DNA from: Coccinella septempunctata
Lineage: Eukaryota; Arthropoda; Insecta; Coleoptera; Coccinellidae
Reading direction: 5' to 3'
NCBI RefSeq assembly: GCF_907165205.1
Contig: NC_058189.1
Location: 40,326,270-40,390,269 of the forward strand
DNA length: 64,000 bases
Positions within the stretch are counted from its first letter, which is position 1. Each line of letters opens with the position of its first letter. The notes under the pieces are model-generated. The model saw only the letters and a program-made list of their open reading frames with translations, was not told where the DNA came from and searched no databases. Position numbers and translations under genes: made by a program. Positions 11,713-21,957 of this stretch are shown piece after piece.

Positions 11713-12607
11713 GGGGAGACTGGGGAGGGTTGATACGTTTTTTGGAATTTTTATTCTGGAAACTGAATTATATGAAGAAACAGGACTTTTCTTATATTAT
11801 ATGATTCTTCAATTAATCGTTCAACAAAATAAATATAGAAGTCTCAAAACATAACCATCTTATTCTATACAGAACGTTGAACACAAAAACATGCAAACTG
11901 TCTCAAGCCTCCCCACATATGGGAGGATTGATACGATGTACTGGGAGAGTAATCGAGAGGATTATTAAGCTCAGTAGGTAGGTCAGCAATGATACTGGCT
12001 TGCTTTGGTCCCATAGGTGTAGAAAAATCATGAAATGGTCGGTTAGTCACTTCCGCACAAGAAAAGTCGACCTCGTTAAATACATGGGGATTGTACGGAT
12101 AAATTCCAGTTGTTAAAAATCCCTTTGATATGTTGGATGGTGAAAACGCCTTCATGTAGGCCTATCCAACTAGCTACGGAATATTTTTTTGAAGATGATT
12201 CATGTATCAGGCCTCCCCACGACAAATGTCTCAAACCTCCCCGAAAGCAATTTTTAGAGGGATTTATGTTTTCATCTTATACTCATATATTTTGAAAGGC
12301 GAATAAAACTGTAAATTGAGTAGTTTTATGCATATTTCCCAGTGAAATGTTTGTTTATGTCGAAGAATTAATGCATGATCATAAAACCCTTAGGTAACTT
12401 GAGTAAAAACTTTCAATTTCTCACCTCGAAACACTCTTCGTTGAATATTTCACAAACAAACTACTGTAAGCCTTACAGATTAACGTCACGCAATGCCCTC
12501 TGCCAAAGAATAGTGTTCACTAGTATAAAACTTTTGAAAACGGCTACAGATCGCGGATATGAGCCTGTATCAAGCCTCCCCATGTATCAATGCTCCCTAG
12601 TCTCCCC
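11713..12607. mobile_element. pogo-type DNA transposon remnant
   Basis: Ends are GGGGAGACTGGGGAGG on the left and the inverted GGGGAGACTAGGGAGC on the right, each flanked by TA (11711-11712 and 12608-12609), the target duplication of the Tc1/mariner/pogo superfamily. Subterminal copies of GGGGAGG-TTGATAC occur inside both ends and around 11910-11935 and 12210-12240. The element is 895 bp and holds a minus-strand transposase tail, so it is an internally deleted, non-autonomous copy. Confidence 0.85.
11865..12155 (-). pseudogene. pogo/Tigger-like transposase, C-terminal fragment
   Basis: A 96-residue frame begins with A-F-S-P-S-N-I-S-K-G-F-L-T-T-G-I-Y-P-Y-N-P-H-V-F, matching the block after the DDE domain of pogo/Tigger transposases (AFTxxNIxxGFRxTGIYPFNRxxF), followed by E-V-T-N-R-P. 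The HTH and DDE domains are missing, so it cannot catalyse transposition. It lies wholly within the 11713-12607 element, whose ends and TA target agree with the family assignment. Confidence 0.8.
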
Positions 12608-13021
12608 TATGTTTGGATAAAGGAATAAACATTAGATTGCAGCGAGAACACTATCTATTAAATATAATTACATGTTTCTACAGGTTGACCCAGTACCAAA
12701 AAACCTAAAATTTTCACACAGGAACTAGTGCATCACAGTTTTTTTGCTGTTATAACTCTCTAGATTGAAACACACTGACCCTGTTACATTGATTTTCAAA
12801 TATTTCACTAATGCTGAGAAAAATGATTCTTTGCACGTACACAAAAATCGTTATTTGCCTATCGGATTCATATCTTCCATCTGACACTTAAAAAAAAAGA
12901 GAGAAACGACGAGAAAAGGATGAAAACCTCATATTTCATCCTCATTTCCTTGCATTTTATAGAGGTTTGTATCTCAAATACGAATTATCTTAAAAAAACT
13001 GTTTCGTTTTTCAATGAAAAA

Positions 13022-14633
13022 CAGAGCTGTGCCGAGCACTGAAAAAAAATGCTTCGAGTACTGAGTACCGAGCACTGATAAAAAGTGCTCTCGAGTTTCG
13101 AGCACTAAGCACTGATTTTTCAAAAAAGGCTCGCGATTACTAAGCACTTTATGGAAGTTATTCGATTTTGCGAGCACTAAAAGCACTAAACACATTTCTG
13201 AAAACCTGTTGGAAATAAGATTTTTTGATATAAAATCTGTATTCGATCCAAAAAACACCGCTTCTATTTCTTCGAAAAAATAAATTCCACGATTTAATAA
13301 GTATAGGAAAATAATTGGTTCACGAATGGAAATATGAATTCCACGAAGGCGTAGAAGAGGGTCATGTATTATTCCAAAAACATTTTTCGCCTAATTCCAA
13401 CTTTAAAGTATGAATTTCATTCAGTTCCAATCTTTTACATGGTGTTATCGTCATAACGGCATGAACTATTTCCTGAAATATAGGTTGATTTCTCAACGAA
13501 TATTCATATTCAAAACTGGATGTTCACATATTTAGGATAAATTGACGATTATGTATCTTAAAATATGTGGCGCTTCTACACCTTCCAAGAATTGCATAGC
13601 CAAGTGTTTGATGAAGCATGAAGTTAGTGAAAACGTTTAAAATTAAAAATTTTTTTTGACCATCAATTATGACCCAGTTCGTTCTTTCTTACCAAGAGTA
13701 AAACCTCTAAGATTCATTTGATAATGGGATTCTTCTGATAAAAATGTTGAAAACGCGAAAGATCACAATTTTTGAATATTTCTGCTGGGGATCGTCAAAG
13801 ATCAAGAAGACCAGTAGCGAATTTATCAAAACTTAATATTTTCAAATTAATCAAATTGAAAGCCGTTATTATGTGTTTTAGTCTATTTTACGTAAATCAT
13901 CAAGGAAGAATTTTGAAATCGGAGAAAAGAGCAATTTGGAATTGCTTGTCACCGACTAATTTAATTGTGTGTTGGTATTTTTGAGAATCCATGAACAGTC
14001 CACGAGAAATTTAAATCATTTATCGAAACATCGAATTCAACTCGAATCAATTCAGAAACTCAACATCTGTTGATTGTGATTTGATTTTGAAACTTTTTGC
14101 AGAATTTGGGCGTCATATGCCAAACGGCTGCTGAGGATTTTCTCATATTTTCTAATTAAACTATTGTCACAGTATCTACACAAGTCGGTACTTTACAACT
14201 GCTGTAGTTATTTTGTTCCAATTCATTCGTGTCGGTATTTTTTAAAATTTCAGAAAAAAAATTCAGCTGCCTTCATCTCTAATGAAATAATATGAGCGAA
14301 TTGCAAAATGGACCCTACGTCTACCCTATCTCTTTTCCTTTTCCATGCACGGACGTAATTGATTTTGATCACTTATTCTTCATCAAATAGTCTAACCCTA
14401 TATCTGTGGAGCATGTAGTAACATGCTCATAAAATGACAACGCGTTTATCGCTTATTCGTCTTTCGATATGATTTCTGAAGGGCTTAGTGCTTAGTAATC
14501 CACAGAAGTAATCGCGAGCACTTTAGAGCTCGGGAGCTAAGCACTAAGCACTGACTTTAAAAAGTGCTCGGCAGCACAAAAAGACTTCAAGTGCTTTCAC
14601 AAGCACTAAACACAATGCTTTGGCACAGCTCTG
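13022..14633. mobile_element. hAT-like non-autonomous element
   Basis: Perfect 12-bp inverted ends, CAGAGCTGTGCC at the left and GGCACAGCTCTG at the right, start with CA and end with TG as in hAT elements. Flanking bases are similar but not identical (atgaaaaa and agtgaaaa), so the 8-bp target duplication is imperfect. Subterminal regions on both sides are full of AGCACT/AAGCACTAA motifs in both orientations (13034-13200 and 14480-14615), typical of transposase binding arrays. The interior shows no transposase frame. Confidence 0.75.
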
Positions 14634-16084
14634 AGTGAAAACAACTTTTATTCGACAATTTTGAAGAAAAACTCCTCATTTCATATTTGGGAAAAGTTCC
14701 TGTAGCTTCAATAACTGAATTACACACATGTGTTTGTTGAACCTACATATGTTTCCAATCGACATGATTGATACGTGGGAAAGTTTTGACATTTTGACTT
14801 TGTAATCTGATTCAAAGTTCAACATGATATGACTCTTGGTACTGTTGTTCATTTTATCAAACTCACCTTAAATGATTCAGGTTCGTTATGATTGACAAAT
14901 AAAGATAGGTTGACGAACTTATCGAAGTGAATTATAAAGAAAATTATAAAAGCGAGATTTCCTAGAGTATTTCGACATTGAACTAGAGAAGTGTCACAGT
15001 AGGCCTGACTAGTCCGAACACTTGGAACCATGTTCGGATTCTGAAGATCACCGCAGGTTCGAAATATATGAATCCAGGATAACTAATTTCCTAGGTTCCA
15101 ATTTAAGGAGTTTTTTTTTTCTTGTCCTGTATTGAACAGTACCTACGACTGTTTGACTTACCAAACAGTCCGCAGCCGTTGTAACATCTGAGTAATGTTT
15201 TAGATTTGTATAATGTTCTACAGATATTATCAATCAGAAGGAATTTAACGGACGTTACAAACTTTTCGCTCATTATTCTCCGTTTAATGTAGGTATTACA
15301 ATGTTGGATTTTCCACCAGCTACAGGAAATGAGATTTTGACGCATTACTGGGGCTGTACAATGTGCACATCTTTATGCTGTGGAATTAAGAACTTCAATA
15401 AATCTTTTTGTCATCGGACTCAAAAAATTGTAGAACACGCTGCTGTCGCTTCTACAGGACTAAAATAAAAATGAAAATGCTGCCACATTCCGTTGAGAAC
15501 TACTACGTTGAGAATCAACTAGGTGGCATAGTATTTCTCTAGGAAATACATAACTCATCACAAATTATCATTATCGTTGTCGTCGTTTTTTTATTTCAAA
15601 TTCATTATTTTTATTTTTCTCAGAGATCTATACTTTTATAAAACCACTGGGTTGGCCCTGAAATAATTTTCTCTAGATCAGAGTACGCCTGGCACTCATG
15701 AAAGTCTTTCATGTCAACAGGACGTTGCGACAGCTAATAAATTGATATAACAAAAATGCCGAAAGTGATTGAAAAAGAGAGAAGACACGGAGTATCAGTG
15801 CTATTTAAAATTGAGGGCTGCTCTTTGAAATATTAACCCTGATATTCTAAATACTAAAAAAATATCAGACGGTATCGAAATATATTCAATGTAATTGAAT
15901 TTATATTATGGTTCATCTGAACTTATATTTATTAAGAAAAGATCTGCTGATCTGCAACGGCAAATTTGAAAAATGGATACTTCAGTATGGACGTACTGTG
16001 TCCATTTTTATGCTAATGAATGTGAAATCATATGTACAGGAAACCATTCCCTACCACTGCAACAGACTCAATTCATCTTTGGGA
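14634..16084. other. no recognisable gene
   Basis: AT-rich DNA. Minus-strand frames 14849-15345 are moderately long but have no family signature. A short inverted pair occurs near 15145-15170 (gactgtttg ... caaacagtc). Confidence 0.35.
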
Positions 16085-16092
16085 CTTTTAAC

Positions 16093-17797
16093 CAATGACG
16101 GCTCGTCCGGGTATGCAGGGTCGGCCGGGCCGACCCAAAAATAATCGAGAAATGGAAAATAATTATAATTATTTTATTCTTCAAAACTTATTCCAAATGA
16201 TTAATTTCGATATTAAATTCTCGATTAATTCCCTAGTAATACGTACGACAACTTATTTCGATCAACGTGACGCCCCTGTCGCCCTGAGTTAGTTTATTTC
16301 GAAGTTCTCTTTCCTTACGATAAACACGCTACACGCTAGGTCGGCCAGCCGGCAGTAGCCTAGCGAAACGCTTCAAGTTGTTGTACTATACAGCACCTAC
16401 GTCGCAAGCAGTTATCACCAAGTTGAACATCGTATTACGTCGCTGCTAGATACATACACGGTCGGCCAGCACGAGTCGGGCCTACCTTGCTATGGTTTGG
16501 TCGTTTAGTTGTCATATTTCTAGATTTCCTCATTGTCTATTCTAAGATATTATATTATCAAATGAATAGTTAATCATTAAATATTATGTCTATTTTAGAA
16601 AAGATCGTATTCGCACCTTTTAAGAGTAGTTTTAGTCAATGAAAATATAATATATCCCTAATTATAGTTAGATTTTTTTATTATCAAATGAATAGTTAAT
16701 TTTTGAAAAAGTGTATTCCGACCGTATAAGAGTAGTTTAGTGATTTTTTGACCATAAAAATTCTTAATTCCTAGTGAATTTATAAGGGCACGGTGATTTC
16801 GAAGCTTCTTGAATACGCGTAGGCCGGCCGGCCGAGCCTCGGAGTGGGGATATAAGAATCGCATCCGCATCGCTGTTTCCATATTATGAATGGAATTAGG
16901 TCAGTGTCGTAGAATAAGAGAAAGGGGTGCACGTGTTTATCAGTTTTCTTCGATTCATTTCGTAAATTTTGACAATCTGAGTGGATTCTAAATTTCTTTA
17001 ATTGTTGAATAATTGGAGTAGTAGAAATCGAAACAAACTTTGCATCCTGTCACAAGATCATGTGACAGTAGAAGGAAGAATGGTGAAATAAAGAAAGGAA
17101 AAATTAGTACATTTTCACTTAAAATCAAAATTGTAGATGTGTTTCAGTGAACTTAAAATTTTGATTCGTATTGACGTTTTGTGTTGTAATAAATTTGTTA
17201 TCGGTATTTACAGAGAGACACCGAAGAAGAATAAAACTATTATTCAAAAGCTGGGCAAAAACAAAGAAGTATAGTACATTCTTTCTCCAAAAACAAGCCT
17301 TTATATCGCATTGAAAACGAAACTTTTATACACTGCTGTATAAAAATAAATCAGACTATATCTACAGGATGGGGCATAAGTCTGGAAAAAAATCAATATT
17401 TCTTCAATATTAATCAACCACTCAAAATGAAGACACTGAAACCCACCAATTGCTTTTCAATTACCTTCTTCTTCTATCAATGAGTAGTTTCTCAACCAAT
17501 AACTTAACATCAAGATGCTGAAAAACATGTCATTTCTGATTGCATTTATTTTTGGGAAATAAAATTGAATATTTTTTTCCATCCCTTAGCCGCAACCCTA
17601 TCCAACTTATCTTCAGAAACTTAATCGACAAAAAATATATAAATATTTAATTTTAGAAAAACAGAGATTATGATGGGATTCCGCGTTTTCATTTTCAGTT
17701 ATTGGTTGAAAAAATAGATATTAATTTTATTTCAGGATATTCCCCTGTATATCCTGGGTCTGGCCGACCCACACCTTATGGGCACGAGCCGTCACTG
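16093..17797. mobile_element. hAT element, 1705 bp, with perfect 8-bp target duplication
   Basis: CTTTTAAC flanks both sides exactly (16085-16092 and 17798-17805). The ends are inverted: CAATGACGGCTCGTCC on the left and, in reverse complement, CAGTGACGGCTCGTGCC on the right. GGTCGGCC or its complement recurs at about 16121, 16339, 16460, 16822 and 17760, a subterminal cluster likely to bind transposase. No transposase frame is seen. A possible inner insertion spans about 17362-17750, where acaggatggggcat and an inverted end near ccctgtat flank AT-rich DNA. The repeat that received this element also occurs at about 39500, without the insertion. Confidence 0.9.
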
Positions 17798-17805
17798 CTT
17801 TTAAC

Positions 17806-18249
17806 CAACATTAACTCTCCTCAAGCAACTGCATAGTATGTGGCAATAAGTTAATTTTCTTCCATAGCAAAAATGAATATATTTTAAAACTGATCTCTGG
17901 TCTTTTTTTTTGTGAATGAATTCTTCCATCAGTGTGTCAACTATCTCTGGTCCTTTCCGTGCAAATAACTAGATAAGGAATATTTTCAATCACTTTGTAT
18001 AAACGTTCATCATGTTCATCATAGATTCTCCAATTCATTTACCTTCTGATCCACGTTACGACAAATACATTAATACATAATTACTGAGACTACTTTCACG
18101 TAGAACGGACAATATAGCGCTGATTTGAAACCCCAAACATTTTGACAAGCGCCATAACCTCACATTTTCGTACTATACAGCGTGGAATGGTCAAATTTCC
18201 ATGGCCAATCGAGTGTTTCTATAAGAGTGAATGGAGTATACTTACATAG
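17806..18249. repeat. dispersed repeat family, copy a
   Basis: Sequence from about 16045-16092 and 17798-18240 recurs near 39500-39950 (shared ccattccctaccactgca, caagcaactgca, aattttcttccatagc, cctcacattttcgtact). Its last 130 bases recur near 41446-41575 (catagcgctgat, gttttgacaag, atggccaa). No coding content is recognised and the class is unknown. Confidence 0.6.
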
Positions 18250-18555
18250 CATTGAACTCTAAAAGAACTGGAATGGCATCTCGGTGCAGACAAACTGAGG
18301 AAGACTAAAAGGGAAGATGTAGAGCAATCGATCTCTCTCTGCGCTCTGTCAATTGGTTTATAACGATGTAAACAAAAACAACCCGGGGCGTTGAAGTGAG
18401 ACGACTGCTGCATCCGACGTCTGATGCGGTTATTCAATTGGTTGCCGAACCATTAGAAAGAGATGGGTTGCTCTATATCTTCCGTCTCAGTTGGACACAC
18501 TTTTCGTCGTATTCCGGTACCTAAGAGGCCCTTCCAGTTCTTTTAGAGTTCAATG
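18250..18555. mobile_element. 306-bp hAT MITE with 8-bp target duplication
   Basis: Inverted ends of at least 24 bp (CATTGAACTCTAAAAGAACT on the left, AGTTCTTTTAGAGTTCAATG on the right) are flanked by identical TTACATAG at 18242-18249 and 18556-18563. CA...TG termini and an 8-bp duplication fit hAT. It is too short for a transposase. The minus-strand frame 18219-18437 is its shadow. Confidence 0.92.
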
Positions 18556-18563
18556 TTACATAG

Positions 18564-20222
18564 TTTCGAATAAGGATAATTTGATCAGAGAATAGTCTAG
18601 GCACTTTTTAGGCCGAATTCTTTGTTAGTGCATATATTACCGATAACTTTATTTTATGTATTGGGTTTCTCTCGTACATGCGAGGTCTGACTGCTCATTA
18701 TTGTTGAAAAAACAATATATACATATATGTAATGGAACAATATATGGAAGTTCATATTGTACTTGCATTTCCCGAAACTAACATACTAACAATTAAAATC
18801 TAAACATGATAGGTTCGTGAAACATTTTCTCTCCAAATGAGGATAGTGTGTTACAATAGATAATAGAAGTAAACCTCGACATAAGAGTGGAATAATGAGC
18901 ACTTGGCTATTATTTTCCACAATTGCACTAGAAAATGACGAATACACCATTACCAGTTATTTATAGCTTCCACCTAAATCAAAATCATTTCAGATGGGCT
19001 CGTGCCAATAGAGATATGTCAGTGTCAGATGAATTATTGACGTTCTGGCCCAAAGTTCAATTGAATACACAATTTTGGAATTCATTAGCTGCGCTGAGTT
19101 ACCCCAGTTCCAAACAAATTCCTTGTCGAGAGTATGAAAGGATCAATGGGAAGTGAACAATGCAAAAACAACGGCTCCCGTCTATCCGCCTGAAATCTCC
19201 TCTGAATGGAAGATTGCTGTTATTCACGGAATTGACGTGTCCCTTAGTTCGGCTCGATATATTGGATGCGTGGGTGTCTAATCAGACAAATTGCAGTTCC
19301 GATTATTTCTAATTCGGATCGCAATGATTTCGCGTTCATGTGTGTATGAATTGTGTATATGGATTTCATAAATATCTCTGAATTCATAGCTGCAGTTAGT
19401 GAAGTTTCATCACCCTTCGATTTCCACTAAGTATATTCGTAATACTGGTAGTGAATATTCCCACTCGTTTCATCTTACCGCTAAAGCCAATCAGAATTTA
19501 TTGAAGCAAGAGCACCATTAGCTACGAATAATTAAGGAATTTTCCTTTATCATAGAAGTGATCAACATGCGGCGGTTATTTCCATAATATCGAAGATCAT
19601 AAAAGTCGTTTTTCACCTAGCAGCCCAGGCAAATTAGGATTTTGGTTCCTGAAAATAGCTAACAAACTGGAAATGGTTTCAAGCGACGAATCGTGTTTCA
19701 AATTTGAGGAAAACGAAGTTTGCGAAAATTTTTAGGAGGGGCTATACCGGACATAAAATGTTCAAAATGATTTAATGAGCTCATCCTCAGAAGCAAAAAT
19801 CAATAAAGGTAAGCTGAGAAAACAAGCCAAACTTAGCAACAAAGCATCACAAGTGGAGGTTCATTAAATAAAAACTAATAAACAATTAAATTAACATGCA
19901 ATGACAAAAATTAATGAACAATTAAAAATAACATACAATAATAAAAAATAGATAGAATGCAGGAAGGCATGTGTCTTGTCAGAGTGAATTCAAAATACTC
20001 ACAATGAAATCTTAATTATGAATTCATAAAATGAAATGTTACAGAAATCATATTATTGGTCCAAAAAACTTATTCAGAATGCAATAAAATAAATATATCT
20101 AGAGAAATCCAATTTTTCTCCGAAGGTATTGTTGGTTTTAAAATGTCTCCTCTCACGAAAATGTATCCCACATATGGACCTATCGTTAGGATTATTTTTG
20201 CTGCGCAAATTTTAGCCTATTT
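18564..20222. other. no recognisable gene
   Basis: The frame at 18935-19156 is 73 residues with no family match. It contains a tttcag splice-acceptor-like site near 18990, but that is not enough to call an exon. The rest is AT-rich and featureless to the eye. Confidence 0.35.
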
Positions 20223-20439
20223 TAAGGCTGGAAACGCACCGGATGCAACATTTTGTTGCGGGACGTTGCGCATCATTTTGTCTCGCAACAAAATGTTGCA
20301 AGCTAAAATCTAACTATCTTTCGCTTGCAACATTTCGGTTGCAACAAATTTTTCCTAGTGTATTTCTGAAGTTTGACAGGATCACACGTATTTCGACTTT
20401 CGTTTTTTCGAGGTGAATTAATTTGTATACGTATAGAAA

Positions 20440-20757
20440 ATGGACCCGAATATCCTTATATGGCAATTTCTTCAATTACTGGAACCTGAAAAGTAGATTT
20501 GGATACATCCTTTAAACAAAAAAAGAAACATACTGGGATTCATTGGAGAGCTCAGGAATGATCCAGAGAAATTTTATAACTATTGCCGAATGAACATCGA
20601 AACTTTCGACCATCTTTTGAGTTTAATCAGAGAAAAAATTCGCAAGCAAGATACGAATTATTATTATTATTCATATCATAATTATTATTCATTATTATTA
20701 TTATTTCGAGAGTTTGGAGGTCATGAAGACTATTGAGAAATGTCCTATAGTACATAA
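20440..20757 (+). pseudogene. PIF/Harbinger transposase N-terminal fragment (copy A)
   Basis: ATG opens a frame M-D-P-N-I-L-I-W-Q-F, stopped by TAG at 20494-20496, then continuing W-I-H-P-L-N-K-K-R, E-L-R-N-D-P-E-K-F-Y-N-Y, F-D-H-L-L-S-L-I and K-I-R-K-Q-D-T-N. These blocks match the N-terminal segment of Harbinger (HARBI1-like) nucleases (W-x-HPxNxxR...GxFxxLxxELxxDxxxFxxYxRMxxxxFDxLLxxIxPxIxKxDTNxR). Right after the DTN block the coding sequence becomes a TTA/TAT microsatellite giving a tyrosine-rich tail, and the DDE catalytic domain is absent. Confidence 0.75.
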
Positions 20758-20974
20758 CATTACTAGGAAGGTAAGAGAGTTTTACCTCCTTGAGCCAGTA
20801 AAACCCTTTACCTTGCGTGTATTGTTTTATATTTTATTTGTTTCTCATTTGTAAAAAGGTTAGATAAATTCCAAAAAAATCTCAATAATTTGTCGCAAAT
20901 GTCGTGAGCTATGGAAGCGTTGCCATGAACATGTCTGTTTATTTTTCTTTACATTTGTTTTGGCGAAAGCGAAA

Positions 20975-21717
20975 ATGAATGTACCAAAAGAAATTATTCA
21001 GGCAGCCAGCAATGTAGCTTCAAGTTTATTACCTGCAAAATCAGCTTCAAGGTACAAGCGAGAATACGACGACTTCAAAAAGTGACAAAACAAAAATAGT
21101 GTGATTGGGGTACCTGAAGATGTTTTGTTGTCTACTTGAATCAACTATCAGCTAGATTCAGCCCTGATACTTTATAGGCAAAATGGTCTATGCTGAAAAG
21201 CTGCTTGGAAATGAAAGATTATGCCCCTGTTCGCAGGTTTGTTTTCCTTAAAAAATTAATTGAAAAATATGACGTTTACTTGTCATTTGCAGATTTCAAA
21301 AGGTAATAACGTTTCTCAAACGAAAATATGAGCGTTATACGCCAAAAAAGGCCAAGGTATTAAGTAAAGAAGAGGCTGAACAATTTCTTCTACATGCTCC
21401 TGATGACCAGTGGTGGCTGGAGAAAATTGTTATACAGAAAATATGTAAATCTTCGGCCACCTGGAACAGAAAGCACCGAAATTGCGATGAGTTATGTCGA
21501 TGATTCGGTTAACAAAAAAATCGAAATGTCTAGCAAATTATTTGGTACTAAGGAGAGTACAAATGTTCTGCAGTCCTCGAGATCAGCAGTTTCTGAGTCA
21601 ACAGATGGTTCATCATCAAAAATCTGTGTTACTGGAAATAACAATTGTACCATCATTTTCAACATATATGACGATAAAACAAAATTTTCTAATTTAAATA
21701 ATACTACTAAGTTTTAA
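20975..21717 (+). pseudogene. tyrosine-recombinase-like (Crypton-type) gene remnant, copy A
   Basis: Starts M-N-V-P-K-E-I-I-Q-A-A, then S-L-L-P-A-K-S-A-S-R-Y and a D-D-F-K block, the N-terminal SAM-like DNA-binding part seen in insect Crypton-like tyrosine recombinases. Stops and a frameshift follow; a conserved S-A-R-F-S-P-D-T-L block then leads to W-S-M-L-K-S-C-L-E-M-K. A 56-bp GT-AG intron at 21237-21292 joins to F-L-K-R-K-Y-E-R-Y-T-P-K-K-A-K-V-L-S-K-E-E and A-P-D-D-Q-W. About 170 bases with the catalytic-arginine region, present in copy B, are deleted here. The last frame (21394-21717) ends with an L-Y-R-K-Y-V-N-L-R-P block and a C-terminal tail. Compared with copy B the two copies carry different deletions. 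Confidence 0.65.
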
Positions 21718-21957
21718 CTTTAAATTTTGCAAGTTAACTGTCAGTTTAACAAGTTAGTGACTTGATAAAATAAACTTTCTCGATTAATATTGTGTTTTTG
21801 AAAACTGACGTTTACAAATGAGAAACAAATAAAAACATTAACTGCACTGAATAGTACAGGTATAAATTTTCTTGCATTGGTGATGCAATGAGATACAGTA
21901 TGCCTCATAATGTAAAAGCAAAAAGTGACCTGAATCAACTATTGACTAAAGTATAGT

